Origin: Shewanella oncorhynchi
GTDB taxonomy: Bacteria; Pseudomonadota; Gammaproteobacteria; Enterobacterales; Shewanellaceae
DNA length: 64,000 bases
Direction: 5' to 3'
Assembly (NCBI RefSeq): GCF_012584455.1
Contig: NZ_JABAEB010000004.1
Location: 246,045 to 310,044, forward strand
Position numbers and translations under genes: made by a program. Positions 1 through 9,260 of this stretch are shown here, piece by piece (within the stretch, counting starts at the first letter, position 1; each line of letters opens with the position of its first letter). The notes under the pieces were generated by a model. That model ran no database searches. It was not told the origin of the DNA and saw nothing but the letters and a program-made list of their open reading frames with translations.

Positions 1-1
1 G

Positions 2-391
2 GCTAAGTCTATGATGTATTGCAATATGTCGAAGGAAGACGCTTGGAACATGGTTACTATCAATCCAGCCAAACAATTAAGAGTCGATGAATTTGTGGGT
101 TCACTCACCCCAGGCAAAATGGCCGATATCGTACTCTGGAACGCAGAGCCTCTGTCTATTTACGCCAAAGTGACGCAGGCATGGGTTGAAGGAAAACGCT
201 ATTTTGACCGCGACCAAGACCAAGTTGCCCAGCAAGCTGTGGTGAACGAGCGAGCCGCACTTATCCAAAAAATTCTCAGCAGTGATGACCAAACTAAAGC
301 GGGTGAAAAAGTCACGCCACTCAACGAGCCACAGTGGCACTGCGATACCCACTATCAGGCATGGGGCCACGCTCATGAGGGAGCCAAATAA
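2..391 (+). CDS. Amidohydrolase family protein, C-terminal part (cut by window edge)
   Basis: The reading frame is open from the first bases, so the gene begins upstream and only its last ~129 codons are seen. The segment NPAKQLRVDEFVGSLTPGKM followed by ADIVLWNAEPL is the usual C-terminal return of metal-dependent amidohydrolases of the imidazolonepropionase-like type, where the chain rejoins the small beta-sandwich domain (the phrase 'G.l.pGk.ADivlw'). The catalytic metal ligands would lie in the missing part. The stop codon shares its last base with the start of the next amidohydrolase-like gene (TAATG), so the two are translationally coupled and probably work together. The substrate cannot be told. 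Confident on family, not on function. Confidence 0.85.
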   Translation, partial: AKSMMYCNMSKEDAWNMVTINPAKQLRVDEFVGSLTPGKMADIVLWNAEPLSIYAKVTQAWVEGKRYFDRDQDQVAQQAVVNERAALIQKILSSDDQTKAGEKVTPLNEPQWHCDTHYQAWGHAHEGAK

Positions 392-1737
392 TGCAACATT
401 TATCTAAAACCGTTTTGTTTGTGGCGCTACTCGGCGCAATTTGCATCACGCAGGCCCCAGTTATGGCAAATGATATCGTACCTACGCCTAAACAAAGCCG
501 CAGCGTACTGATTAAAAACGCCACTGTGCACACAGTCACTCAAGGCGTGCTCAGCAACACAGACGTCTTAATTGAAAATGGCAAGATCACGGCCGTTGGG
601 CCTCAACTGACCAGCCAAATCAACAATGCAACCACAGAAAGCAGTGACACTCAAATCGTCGATGCCAGCGGTAAACATTTATATCCGGGCTTAATCGCCC
701 TAGACACCAGTTTAGGCTTAGTCGAAATTGAAATGAGCCGCCCAACGGTTGATAACGCCGAGGTAGGTTATATCAATCCGCAGATCAGCACGGCCACAGC
801 TTACAATGCGGATTCGGAGCTCATCCCTACCATACGTTACAACGGCATTACCCACGCACAAATCGTCCCGAGCGGTGATGGATTAGCTGGACAATCGGTA
901 CTGGTGGATCTCGATGCATGGACGATTGAAGATGCGCTGACGCCAAGTGCTGGACAGTTCCATGTCTATTGGCCGCAAATCAAACGCATGCCAGAAGATG
1001 AAAAAGAGAAAGCCAAGGCCATCGAGAAAAATCAGCAGGCGATCGACAAGCTCAATATCGCCTTTGAAGATGGCTATCGCTATTTCTTAAGTGATAAGGC
1101 CAACGGCAAAGACAAAAACCAGGATGAAGATCCACAGTCCGCGACCAACGACCTGCGCTGGCAGGCTATGCTGCCGCTATACCAAGGCAAAGCGACACTG
1201 TTTGCCCATGCCGACAGTGTTGGCCAAATTGAGCAAGTGATCGCCTTGACGAAAAAATACCAATTCAAACTGGTAATTGTCGGCGGATACGATGCATGGC
1301 GTTTGGACTCAAGCCTAAGGGAAGTTAAGGCTGGAGTCATTTACCCTCATACCTTGAGTCTGCCTAAACGTAAAGATGAGCCAGTCGATTTACCCTTTAA
1401 GATCCCATCTTTACTCGCCAATGCAGGTATTCCCTTCGCCCTTGGGTTCTCATCGGACTGGAATAGCCGTAACCTCCCCTACGCCGCAGGTTACAGCGCC
1501 GCCTATGGTTTAACGCCTGAACAAGCACTTAAGTCCATCACCTTAGATGCCGCAAAACTGTTAGGTGTGGAGGATTTAGGTGCGATAGCGGTGGGATACC
1601 AAGGCAGTGTCGTGCTGTCAGAGGGGGACATTCTCGACCCTATGACCAATAAAATTGAGGCAATCTGGATTGAAGGACGGCAGATAGATCTGAATAATCG
1701 CCATCAGCAGCTTTATCAAAAGTACCTTAAGCGGTAG
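391..1737 (+). CDS. Secreted amidohydrolase-like protein with degenerate metal site
   Basis: The 448-residue protein begins with a signal peptide (hydrophobic residues ~8-24, probable cleavage after PVMA), so it is periplasmic or exported. An N-terminal strand domain (SVLIKNATVHTVTQGVLSNT) and a C-terminal return (LGVEDLGAIAVGYQGSVVLS) are typical of amidohydrolases. At the position where active members read PGLIDxHxH this protein reads PGLIALDTSLGL, so both histidines of the HxH metal motif are absent. It may be non-catalytic or use another metal arrangement, perhaps as a partner of the preceding amidohydrolase, whose stop it overlaps by one base. The family is clear; the activity is unknown. 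Confidence 0.8.
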   Translation: MQHLSKTVLFVALLGAICITQAPVMANDIVPTPKQSRSVLIKNATVHTVTQGVLSNTDVLIENGKITAVGPQLTSQINNATTESSDTQIVDASGKHLYPGLIALDTSLGLVEIEMSRPTVDNAEVGYINPQISTATAYNADSELIPTIRYNGITHAQIVPSGDGLAGQSVLVDLDAWTIEDALTPSAGQFHVYWPQIKRMPEDEKEKAKAIEKNQQAIDKLNIAFEDGYRYFLSDKANGKDKNQDEDPQSATNDLRWQAMLPLYQGKATLFAHADSVGQIEQVIALTKKYQFKLVIVGGYDAWRLDSSLREVKAGVIYPHTLSLPKRKDEPVDLPFKIPSLLANAGIPFALGFSSDWNSRNLPYAAGYSAAYGLTPEQALKSITLDAAKLLGVEDLGAIAVGYQGSVVLSEGDILDPMTNKIEAIWIEGRQIDLNNRHQQLYQKYLKR

Positions 1738-1815
1738 AATTTACTCAGATAATAATATCGCATCGGCGCAGCCTACCAAGGCTGCGCAGTTTTCTCCTCA
1801 ACCTCAGGTCAAACC

Positions 1816-2196
1816 ATGAAAATTATCCTCTCAAGTGCATTAGTGCTCCTGCTCAGTGCCTGTGCAAGCGACTACAGTTTTAACAGTAATTTGGACAGTG
1901 AGGCGATTAATGACTATTTCAAGGCATCCGATGTCATCCTTTATGAAGGTGATACCTTGCCGAAAGGTCATTATGAATTAAAAGGATTGGTCGAAGGTGA
2001 GTCCTGTCAGGCCGATACCAACGGTGCGCCCGCATCACTTGCCGATGCCAGAACCGAAGCCCGTCGCAATGCCGCAGATAAAGGAGCTAACGGCATTATC
2101 ATCAAGCAATGTGTCATATTTGAAGAAGCTGCCCAAGGTTGTATCAGCCGTGCATTATGCGTTGGTCAAGCAGTAAAAACGGCTACAACAGAGTAA
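1816..2196 (+). CDS. rcsF: RcsF-like outer-membrane stress-sensor lipoprotein
   Basis: This 126-residue protein has a short lipoprotein signal with lipobox LLSAC (Cys16). The mature part carries four cysteines in GESCQA, KQCVIF, QGCISR and ALCVGQ, matching the two-disulfide fold of E. coli RcsF. The phrase 'DARTEARRNAADKGANGII' matches RcsF 'tARkrmqinAskmkANav'. In enterobacteria RcsF senses envelope damage and signals to the Rcs phosphorelay through IgaA; no rcs phosphorelay genes are visible in this window, so the output pathway here is unknown. A separate transcription unit is likely, 78 bases after the preceding gene. Confidence 0.85.
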   Translation: MKIILSSALVLLLSACASDYSFNSNLDSEAINDYFKASDVILYEGDTLPKGHYELKGLVEGESCQADTNGAPASLADARTEARRNAADKGANGIIIKQCVIFEEAAQGCISRALCVGQAVKTATTE

Positions 2197-2388
2197 GCCT
2201 CACGCATATTAAGCATACTGCTCGCGGCGTGATCCTATAGTTTTCTAAGATTGCCCCTATCAACCGCTTAATGGCTAACGCTTCATGACCAATGCTGCAT
2301 TATTAGCACACAAAGATGGGCCTTAATGATTAGCTTAGAATAATGAGCTTAGGCGGTTGTTATACTTACCCTTTAGGTAATTTTTTGC

Positions 2389-3123
2389 ATGACATTTACC
2401 AACCAAATTATCGCAGTGGCAACATGCCGCACGCCCTATAAACAAAAATTTGGCATTCCAAGACAACCCGGACTTGTTGAAGCGCGTGGTTATGTCGAAC
2501 TCGAGCCCCATGTAAATCATATCGATGCGGTGCGTGGCATAGAGCAGTATTCCCATCTCTGGTTGCTATTTTGCTTCCATGAGAATCTTGCCCAAGGTTG
2601 GAAAACCACAGTGCGCCCGCCGCGTTTAGGCGGCAATGAAAAACTCGGCGTGTTCGCCACTCGCTCCACTTTTCGCCCCAATGGCATAGGCCAATCTGTA
2701 GTGAAATTGCACGGCGTAGTACAGCGCAAGGGCAAAGTGTGCCTCGAAATTTCCGGTATGGATCTGCTCGATGGCACACCGATAATTGATATTAAGCCAT
2801 ACATTCCTTTCTCAGATTCGATTACCGATGCTGTAGGCGGCATTGCCCAAGACGCGCCTAAACTGATTTCAGTGGTGTATTCTGACCATGCCAAGACGCA
2901 GATTGAGCGTTACACCCTGCAGGAAACCTACACAGATTTAGCTCTGCTTATCCGCGGTGTGCTGGGGCAAGATCCGCGCCCCGCCTACAAAAAAGCCAAG
3001 GACGATCCTAAGTTATATCAAGTCGCCCTCTATGATTTAGATGTGTTCTGGCAAATGGCGGTCGATGACAATGACCAAGAATACATCTTAGTATTGGAAC
3101 TCAAACCGGGGAAATGTGGCTAA
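2389..3123 (+). CDS. trmO: tRNA (N6-threonylcarbamoyladenosine37-N6)-methyltransferase TrmO
   Basis: The 244-residue protein belongs to the TsaA/TrmO family, which uses S-adenosylmethionine to methylate t6A37 of tRNA-Thr. The family N-terminus is clear: IAVATCRTPYKQKFGIPRQP, then GLVEARGYVELEP. Also clear are the 'RGIEQYSHLWLLFCFHEN' strand and the 'GVFATRSTFRPNGIGQSVVK' segment typical of the beta-barrel SAM-binding fold. Length is close to E. coli TrmO (235 aa). Its stop is immediately followed by the ATG of the hexapeptide acyltransferase, so the two are probably cotranscribed. The 190 bases upstream (2197-2388) hold no gene I can support. Confidence 0.92.
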   Translation: MTFTNQIIAVATCRTPYKQKFGIPRQPGLVEARGYVELEPHVNHIDAVRGIEQYSHLWLLFCFHENLAQGWKTTVRPPRLGGNEKLGVFATRSTFRPNGIGQSVVKLHGVVQRKGKVCLEISGMDLLDGTPIIDIKPYIPFSDSITDAVGGIAQDAPKLISVVYSDHAKTQIERYTLQETYTDLALLIRGVLGQDPRPAYKKAKDDPKLYQVALYDLDVFWQMAVDDNDQEYILVLELKPGKCG

Positions 3124-3753
3124 ATGTCCGCGCCAACGCCTACATCAAAACCTGATTATCAAAGCCAGCATAAAAAGCGGCTCTCTTGGATGCCGTGGCT
3201 GTATTTTTCTTTAAAAGAGAAACATTTAATCTGGGCCAAACCTTGGCAAGACGATATTCAAGCAAAACTTTGTGCCCTCGAAACGGTAACTATCGGCGAG
3301 CACTGTTTTATCGCCCCCGAAGCTCAGTTATTTGCCGAACCCAATCGTGATATCCGCATAGGTAATCGCTGCATGATCGCCGCCGAGTGTTTTTTGCATG
3401 GGCCTATCACGCTAGGGGACGAAGTGGCGATTAATCATGGTTGCTCCTTCGATGGCGGCAGAGTCGGGATTCAGATAGGCAATCAAACCCGCATCGCCAA
3501 TAATGTCACCCTTTACGCCTTTAACCATGGCATGGCGCCAGATACCCCCATATATCAACAAGCTGCCAACTCCAAAGGCATTGTTATTGGCAAAGATGTG
3601 TGGATTGGCGCTCAGGCAGGCATAGTCGATGGTGTGACCATTGGTGATCACGCTGTGGTGGGTATGGGCAGCATAGTAACGAAAGATGTGCCCGACTGGG
3701 CGATAGTGGCAGGCAACCCCGCCAAAGTGATTGGTGATAGACGGGATAAGTAA
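3124..3753 (+). CDS. Hexapeptide-repeat (left-handed beta-helix) acyltransferase
   Basis: The 209-residue protein has repeated hexads of the [LIV]-G-x4 type from about residue 55 to 200 ([40 protein letters not shown]) and ends with the typical [15 protein letters not shown] of maltose/galactoside O-acetyltransferase-like enzymes. A histidine in AFNHGM is the likely catalytic base. It should use an acyl-CoA donor; the acceptor is unknown. It starts on the base after the trmO stop codon. It is not next to sugar genes, so I do not assign it to polysaccharide synthesis. Confidence 0.85.
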   Translation: MSAPTPTSKPDYQSQHKKRLSWMPWLYFSLKEKHLIWAKPWQDDIQAKLCALETVTIGEHCFIAPEAQLFAEPNRDIRIGNRCMIAAECFLHGPITLGDEVAINHGCSFDGGRVGIQIGNQTRIANNVTLYAFNHGMAPDTPIYQQAANSKGIVIGKDVWIGAQAGIVDGVTIGDHAVVGMGSIVTKDVPDWAIVAGNPAKVIGDRRDK

Positions 3754-3821
3754 GCAGTAAGGATTATCTTGATACTAGCAGTGACGAAGTCACGCGCTAA
3801 CAGCACAGCGCTCTTCCTTGT

Positions 3822-3919
3822 GTTATCCGTTATCCGTTATCTGTTATCCGTTATCCGTTATCCGTTATCCGTTATCCGTTATCCGTTATCCGTTATCCGT
3901 TATCCGTTATCCGTTATCC
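3822..3919 (+). repeat. Heptamer tandem array, 14 x GTTATCC
   Basis: Fourteen uninterrupted copies of the 7-base unit GTTATCC, the third reading GTTATCT. It lies between the acyltransferase and proS, just after a short palindrome (GTGAC-GAA-GTCAC at 3781-3793). The same GTTATCC/GGATAAC core occurs in the dispersed repeats near 19.4 kb and 39.0 kb. A tract like this is prone to slipped-strand copy-number change. It can be read through as a short frame rich in S-V-I-R-Y-P-L, which I regard as spurious. Confidence 0.97.
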
Positions 3920-4036
3920 AGCATCAAAAAATGCTATTTATCTCCCAGCTAGTTGAATTTAACCTAAATCCCTAGGTGACATCACCAAAGCAGGTGATAA
4001 AATGGCGACCATTCAACTCAAATTTGGACATCGGTA

Positions 4037-5752
4037 ATGCGCGTCAGCAAGTACCTGCTATCAACACAGAAAGAAACTCCTGCCAACGCAGAAGTCATTA
4101 GTCATCAATTAATGTTACGTGCGGGCATGATCCGTCGTAATGCGTCGGGCCTTTATAGCTACCTTCCCACGGGCTTACGTGTACTGCGTAAAGTCGAAGC
4201 CATTGTTCGTGAAGAAATGAACAAAGCCGGTGCAATTGAAATTCTAATGCCTATGGTGCAACCGGCAGACTTGTGGGTAGAAACGGGTCGTTGGGAAAAG
4301 TTTGGTCCCGAGCTGTTACGCTTTAAAGATCGTCACAATCGCGACTTCGTACTGGGGCCAACCCATGAAGAAGTGATCACCGATCTCATTCGTAAAGAAG
4401 TCAGCTCATACAAGCAATTACCGCTGAATCTTTACCAAATCCAAACCAAATTCCGTGACGAAGTTCGTCCACGTTTTGGCATGATGCGCTCACGCGAATT
4501 CTTGATGAAAGACGCTTACTCTTTCCACCTTGACGTCGATACCATGAATGAAACCTATGAGGCTATGTACACAGCCTATAGCAACATTCTATCGCGCATG
4601 GGCTTAGCTTTCCGCCCAGTTTTAGCTGATACGGGTTCAATCGGCGGCAGCATGTCACACGAGTTCCATGTTCTAGCACAAAGTGGTGAAGATTTAATTG
4701 CTTACTCAACAGGCAGCGATTATGCGGCTAACATTGAGAAAGCCGAATCACCTATGCCAACTGAGCCACGCGGCGCAGCCACTGAAGCATTGCGTTTAGT
4801 CGATACCCCAAATGCGAAGACCATTGCGGAATTAGTTGAGCAGTTTGGTTTGGATATCACTAAAACGGTCAAAACCTTGATCGTTAAAGGTGCGACCGAA
4901 GCCGCTCCGCTAGTGGCGTTAATCGTTCGTGGCGACCATGAACTAAACGAAGTCAAAGCTGACAAGTTAGACTTAGTCGCATCACCATTGGAAATGGCGC
5001 CAGAAGCGCTGATCCGTGACGCCATTGGCGCAGGTCCTGGCTCACTTGGCCCTATCGGTCTTAAAATCCCTATCGTTATCGATCACAGCGTTAGCGTCAT
5101 GAGCGATTTTGCCGCCGGTGCTAACGTTGATGACCAACACTATTTTGGTATCAACTGGGAACGCGATCTGCCGACAGCGCAAGTTGCCGACATCCGTAAC
5201 GTAGTCGAAGGCGAGCCAACACCTGATGGTTCAGGCACTTATGCTATGGCACGCGGTATCGAAGTGGGCCATATTTTCCAACTGGGCACTAACTATTCTA
5301 AATCGATGAACGCGACTGTACTTGACGAAAATGGCAAGTCACAGGTGCTACTGATGGGTTGTTACGGTGTCGGCGTGAGCCGTATTGTGGCAGCAGCCAT
5401 CGAACAAAACTTCGATGACCGTGGCATCATTTGGCCAGAAGCGATTGCACCATTTAGCGTGGGTATTCTGCCAATGAACATGCACAAGTCGCACCGCGTA
5501 ACCGATATCGCCGAGCAGTTATACAAAGACTTAAACGAAGCGGGTATCGAAGTGTTATTGGATGATCGTAAAGAGCGTCCAGGCGTGATGTTCGCCGATA
5601 TGGAACTGATTGGTATCCCACACACTGTGGTGATTGGCGATCGCAATATCGATGCCGGCGTATTTGAATACAAAAACCGCCGCACCGGTGAAAAACAAGA
5701 TATTCCATTCGATCAACTGCTCGACTTCCTGAAAAACGCAGTTAAAGGCTAA
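4037..5752 (+). CDS. proS: Prolyl-tRNA synthetase
   Basis: A complete 571-residue bacterial-type ProRS, attaching proline to tRNA-Pro in the cytoplasm. Class II motifs are visible: motif 1/2 region with [34 protein letters not shown] and [20 protein letters not shown], and motif 3 [17 protein letters not shown]. Residues ~225-390 hold the YbaK-like editing insertion (INS) that hydrolyses Ala-tRNA-Pro, seen in bacterial enzymes of this size. A C-terminal anticodon-binding domain follows ([20 protein letters not shown]). A strong hairpin terminator lies 43 bases after the stop. Monocistronic. Confidence 0.98.
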   Translation: MRVSKYLLSTQKETPANAEVISHQLMLRAGMIRRNASGLYSYLPTGLRVLRKVEAIVREEMNKAGAIEILMPMVQPADLWVETGRWEKFGPELLRFKDRHNRDFVLGPTHEEVITDLIRKEVSSYKQLPLNLYQIQTKFRDEVRPRFGMMRSREFLMKDAYSFHLDVDTMNETYEAMYTAYSNILSRMGLAFRPVLADTGSIGGSMSHEFHVLAQSGEDLIAYSTGSDYAANIEKAESPMPTEPRGAATEALRLVDTPNAKTIAELVEQFGLDITKTVKTLIVKGATEAAPLVALIVRGDHELNEVKADKLDLVASPLEMAPEALIRDAIGAGPGSLGPIGLKIPIVIDHSVSVMSDFAAGANVDDQHYFGINWERDLPTAQVADIRNVVEGEPTPDGSGTYAMARGIEVGHIFQLGTNYSKSMNATVLDENGKSQVLLMGCYGVGVSRIVAAAIEQNFDDRGIIWPEAIAPFSVGILPMNMHKSHRVTDIAEQLYKDLNEAGIEVLLDDRKERPGVMFADMELIGIPHTVVIGDRNIDAGVFEYKNRRTGEKQDIPFDQLLDFLKNAVKG

Positions 5753-5795
5753 GCCTTAACGCGAAATGTAGACAAGCTGAAGATCAAAAACGAAA

Positions 5796-5826
5796 CGCAC
5801 TTGAGCCCAGCTTAAGTGCGTTTTTT
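5796..5826 (+). terminator. Rho-independent terminator after proS
   Basis: An 11-bp stem, CGCACTTGAGC at 5796-5806 with GCTTAAGTGCG at 5810-5820 (one G-T pair), around a CCA loop, followed by six T. It sits just downstream of proS. Confidence 0.93.
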
Positions 5827-5892
5827 ATTGGACTTTTTATTGACCTTCATCGTTCACATTGGCTCGCAACATGACTTTTTATATGCGGCTGT

Positions 5893-6774
5893 TTACCGCT
5901 GTATTTTGGGCAAGGTATTTTGCGCTAACAGGTACTGACTCGGAGCGACACCCATCAACTGCCTAAACATATAACCAAAGGCTGAACCCGAGGCATAACC
6001 TAAGGATAACGCTGTAGTGAGCACAGATTCACCTCGGCTGAGCATTTGAATCGCCACCTGCAATCTAAGCCTTTGCAACCATTGGCTATAACTCAGCCCT
6101 GTTTGCAGTTTAAATAATCTCGCTAACGTGCGGGCAGAGGCACCGACCTCCCGCTGCCAATCAACCAAAGTACGTTGCTCACTTGGATCGGCAAGCAAAG
6201 CCTCGGTAATGCGCAGTAATTTTTTATCCCTAGGATAAGGTAAATCCAAGGCGACCTTAGGGGCGAGTACCATAAAGTCACGGATCACCAGCAAGAGCCG
6301 CATGACGCTATCCTTAAAATCGGGATCAATTAGCCCAGCCTCACTCTTCACTAAGGCATTAGCCTCTTGCAGTAATAACTGCAAAACAGGCTTCACACTC
6401 AAACAAGTACAGTCGGGTGGAAACCCGCCTATCCGGGTTTCATCCAAATACAGACTACTCAATTGCACCTGACCTAGCGCGATAACCTCATGATCGACAA
6501 AGGGAGGCACCCACACCGCTTGCTCAGGCGGCACAATGTAACGCCCCGCAGGCGTGATCACACTCAACACGCCTTGACTGGCATAAATGACCTGTCCCCA
6601 GGAATGACTATGGCGCTGCACATGTTCAAACGGCTTGAGTGTTCGCTTAAGCAACATGATGGAGGCACTTAGCCCTGCGGCGGCTAAACGTGAAGGTGCG
6701 ACCTGCGTGTGCTGAGTAATATGCTGCTGGGATAAATGCGTGTCAGTGACTTGATTCAAAGTGTTATCGCCCAA
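5893..6774 (-). CDS. AraC-family transcriptional regulator
   Basis: About 293 residues: an N-terminal cupin-like sensing part (HSHSWGQVIYASQGVLSV, then VPPEQAVWVPPFVDHEV) and a C-terminal double helix-turn-helix (residues ~195-285; SARTLARLFKLQTGLSYSQW and ALSLGYASGSAFGYMFRQLM). This is the AraC subgroup with the N-terminal 'bathe in cupin' arrangement that usually binds a small molecule. The frame opens with TTG at 6774 without a clear ribosome-binding site, so the true start may be further in. It is divergent from the panB gene, and degenerate tandem motifs lie between them, suggesting that it controls panB and itself. Effector unknown. Confidence 0.9.
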   Translation of the reverse strand: MGDNTLNQVTDTHLSQQHITQHTQVAPSRLAAAGLSASIMLLKRTLKPFEHVQRHSHSWGQVIYASQGVLSVITPAGRYIVPPEQAVWVPPFVDHEVIALGQVQLSSLYLDETRIGGFPPDCTCLSVKPVLQLLLQEANALVKSEAGLIDPDFKDSVMRLLLVIRDFMVLAPKVALDLPYPRDKKLLRITEALLADPSEQRTLVDWQREVGASARTLARLFKLQTGLSYSQWLQRLRLQVAIQMLSRGESVLTTALSLGYASGSAFGYMFRQLMGVAPSQYLLAQNTLPKIQR

Positions 6775-6785
6775 AGTGATTTTTA

Positions 6786-6878
6786 TATCGAAGCTTCTTT
6801 TCGTATTATCGAGCCTCTTCCGTATAGAAGCGCCTCTTCATATAAAAGTACTTTATATTTGTAGAAGTGTCTTTATAT
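6786..6878. promoter_or_regulatory. Tandem degenerate ~19-bp motifs between araC-type gene and panB
   Basis: Four related units lie in the divergent intergenic region at 6786-6806, 6807-6825, 6825-6843 and 6862-6878. They share the pattern TA-[TG]-[CA]-GA-n-GC-n-n-CT-n-TT-n-n-TAT, for example TATCGAGCCTCTTCCGTAT and TAGAAGCGCCTCTTCATAT. Helically phased direct repeats of this size are the usual AraC-family operator layout. That these bind the adjacent regulator is an inference. Confidence 0.5.
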
Positions 6879-6962
6879 CTAGATATTAAGTCAATCTATC
6901 GAGCCCAAGCCAAAGCAGCAAACGCTAACATGTCATATCAGGCTGAATTAATTGGAGATGAC

Positions 6963-7805
6963 ATGAGTATCCACATGGATAAAAACCGCGTAACGCCCGT
7001 TACATTACAAAAAATGAAAGGTAAAACCCCCATAGTTGCTCTCACCGCCTATGAAAAACCGATGGCAGAAATTATCGATCCCCATGTGGATATGATTATC
7101 GTCGGCGACTCCGTCGGCATGGTGGTTTATGGGCAAGACTCTACACTCGGGGTCACCTTAGAAATGATGATTAATCATGGTCTTGCTGTTACTCGCGGCG
7201 CAGCACATGCCTGCGTTATTATCGATATGCCCTTTGGGAGTTATCAAGAATCGCCTCAGCAAGCCTTCAGACATGCCAGCCAAGTATTGATACGCACAGG
7301 CGCGCAGGCGGTAAAACTCGAAGGGGGCGCAGAGATGCTCGACACCACTCGTTTTTTAACCCAGCGAGGGATCCCTGTAATGCCACACATAGGATTAATG
7401 CCGCAACACGTGAATCAATTGGGTGGATTTAAAACCCAAGCAAGGGATGCTGCCGCCATCGAAGCCCTCGTTAGTTTAGCGAAAGACTTTGAGCAAGCTG
7501 GCGCTTTTAGCATACTGATTGAAGGCACATCCGAGCTCGCGGCGCGCACAGTTACGGCAGGAGTCTCAATCCCAGTCATAGGTATTGGCGCCTCACCCGC
7601 CTGCGATGGTCAAGTGCTCGTGACTGAGGATATCTTAGGCTTATTTTCTGACTACACGCCTAAATTTGCTAAACGCTATATCGACTTAGGACCATTGATC
7701 GCTAAGGCCTGCGCCCAATATGCCCAAGAAGTGAGAACGGGTGAGTTTCCAACATTGGAGCATTGCTTTGGCCTCAGCAAAACGACCAAAGTTACAGCGG
7801 ATTAA
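6963..7805 (+). CDS. panB: Ketopantoate hydroxymethyltransferase (PanB), regulator-linked copy
   Basis: A 280-residue enzyme that transfers a hydroxymethyl group from 5,10-methylene-THF to 2-oxoisovalerate to give ketopantoate (pantothenate/CoA synthesis). Metal and substrate residues of E. coli PanB are present: VGDSVGMVVYGQDSTLGVT, the Asp of DMPFGSYQ, Lys/Glu of AVKLEGGAEM, and Glu of ILIEGTSE. ATG 6963 was chosen because GGAG lies 8 bases before it; the frame extends to 6867 but that upstream stretch overlaps the operator-like repeats. No panC follows, unlike the usual panBC operon, and an AraC regulator is divergent. It may be a second, conditionally expressed copy, or act on a related 2-oxoacid. 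Confidence 0.88.
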   Translation: MSIHMDKNRVTPVTLQKMKGKTPIVALTAYEKPMAEIIDPHVDMIIVGDSVGMVVYGQDSTLGVTLEMMINHGLAVTRGAAHACVIIDMPFGSYQESPQQAFRHASQVLIRTGAQAVKLEGGAEMLDTTRFLTQRGIPVMPHIGLMPQHVNQLGGFKTQARDAAAIEALVSLAKDFEQAGAFSILIEGTSELAARTVTAGVSIPVIGIGASPACDGQVLVTEDILGLFSDYTPKFAKRYIDLGPLIAKACAQYAQEVRTGEFPTLEHCFGLSKTTKVTAD

Positions 7806-7941
7806 TTGTCTAAAGTTAAATGATCAAGCAATCGAATAAACTATAAATCGAAATTTGCAACTAATTGAGTCTACCGACTTGCTTTTTATAGGGGGGGGTT
7901 GCTTTAATAAAACTATTAAAACAATAAATTGAGTCTGAAGA

Positions 7942-9066
7942 TTGCCTACATCAACTGCATTAGTCTTAGGCGGTGGCGGCGCTAGGGCCGCCTACCAAGT
8001 CGGCGTGTTAAAAGCACTGGTCCAGCTTTATCCACGCAATCATGGTATTCCCTTTAAAATTATTTGCGGAACCTCTGCGGGTGCCATCAATGGCACCGCT
8101 ATCGCGACCCATGCCTCTTGCTTTCACCTTGGTGTCAGAAAACTCGAATGGGTTTGGCGTCACTTTGAAACTCGAAAAGTCTACCGAGCTTCGATCACAG
8201 GCGTTCTCAGCCATCTAACGAAAATGGCCCTCAAAGGCATGCAAGATGATAAGGTCAATACCGATGCAGGCAGTCTGCTCGATAATGATCCACTCAGAGG
8301 CTTACTCAATGAGCTTATCGACTTTAAACGTATCGATCGTAATATCCGTAATGGCTCACTGACAGCGCTAAGTGTGGATGCCTCTTGTTATAATAACTCT
8401 CGCTCAGTGACCTTTTTCCAAGCCGCGAAAGAAATCGAAAACTGGACCCGTGCCCGTCGCAGTGGCGAACGTATCATGCTCAATACCGAGCACCTACTCG
8501 CCAGTTCGGCAATCCCTATGGTATTTCCATCCATTAAACTCAACCAAGCCTATTATGGTGATGGTTCAGTCCATCAGCTAGCACCGCTCTCAAGCCCTAT
8601 TCATTTAGGCGCCGAAAAACTCTTAGTCATTAACTTAGAGAGCCCACACAAGCACTTTCCTATGGAACTAGAATATCACCCAAAAACGGCGACCATAGCG
8701 GGTCATCTGCTCGATACCATCTTTTCAGATACCTTAAATAGCGACCTTGAGAGACTAGAAAGGATCAATAACACTTTAAGCCTAATTCCTGAGTCAAGCC
8801 GTAACAAACTCGCCTTGCATCCGATTAAGGCCCTAGTCATCAAACCTAGCGAAGATCTCAGCAAAATTGCTGCCCGCTTCTATGATGACATGCCATGGGC
8901 CGTCAAAACCTTACTCGGCTTCATCGGCATAGACAGGCAGTCAGACTCAAGTATTGTGTCCTACCTACTCTTCGAAAAAACGTATACCAGCGCTTTAATC
9001 GACTTAGGCTATAAAGATGCCATGGAAAAAATCGATGAACTTAAAGATTTCTTTTGCTTAAAATAA
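7942..9066 (+). CDS. Patatin-like phospholipase
   Basis: A 374-residue cytoplasmic-looking protein with all patatin hallmarks: oxyanion loop LGGGGARAAYQVGVLKAL (residues ~8-25), nucleophile elbow CGTSAGAINGTA (GxSxG, Ser ~46), and the catalytic Asp in YYGDGSVHQ (DG[S/A/G]). Such enzymes hydrolyse acyl chains of phospholipids or lysophospholipids through a Ser-Asp dyad. The start is TTG at 7942, since no ATG or GTG lies upstream in frame that fits, and the glycine-rich loop begins at residue 9 as usual. No signal peptide. An eight-G homopolymer lies 44 bases upstream. Physiological substrate unknown. Confidence 0.9.
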   Translation: MPTSTALVLGGGGARAAYQVGVLKALVQLYPRNHGIPFKIICGTSAGAINGTAIATHASCFHLGVRKLEWVWRHFETRKVYRASITGVLSHLTKMALKGMQDDKVNTDAGSLLDNDPLRGLLNELIDFKRIDRNIRNGSLTALSVDASCYNNSRSVTFFQAAKEIENWTRARRSGERIMLNTEHLLASSAIPMVFPSIKLNQAYYGDGSVHQLAPLSSPIHLGAEKLLVINLESPHKHFPMELEYHPKTATIAGHLLDTIFSDTLNSDLERLERINNTLSLIPESSRNKLALHPIKALVIKPSEDLSKIAARFYDDMPWAVKTLLGFIGIDRQSDSSIVSYLLFEKTYTSALIDLGYKDAMEKIDELKDFFCLK

Positions 9067-9260
9067 GCTAACGACTTAATCAGTTTCTTCACTAAAAATC
9101 ATGCCAAATGGATAGATATAGCTTGAATATTAGTACCGAAATTCAAACTTTCGCATGAGCAAGAAGATGGATTTAACATTGATAATTTTGTTTGCATCGC
9201 TTACTATGCTGTACTAGATTATCAGAAAATCATGCACATTTTTTCAAAAAGGGAATCACG

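Noticed and set aside
3822..3919. Possible CRISPR-like or iteron array
   Set aside because: The unit is only 7 bases with no spacers and no cas or replication gene nearby.
3769..3975. Open frame of 68 codons reading S-V-I-R-Y-P-L repeats
   Set aside because: It is a translation of the non-coding heptamer array; no ribosome-binding site or family.
6867..6962. Longer N-terminus for PanB
   Set aside because: It overlaps the operator-like repeats, and GGAG precedes ATG 6963, where homology starts.
9192..9260. Longer N-terminus for the GfcA-like protein
   Set aside because: ATG 9261 has a ribosome-binding site and gives a clean signal peptide; the extension destroys it.
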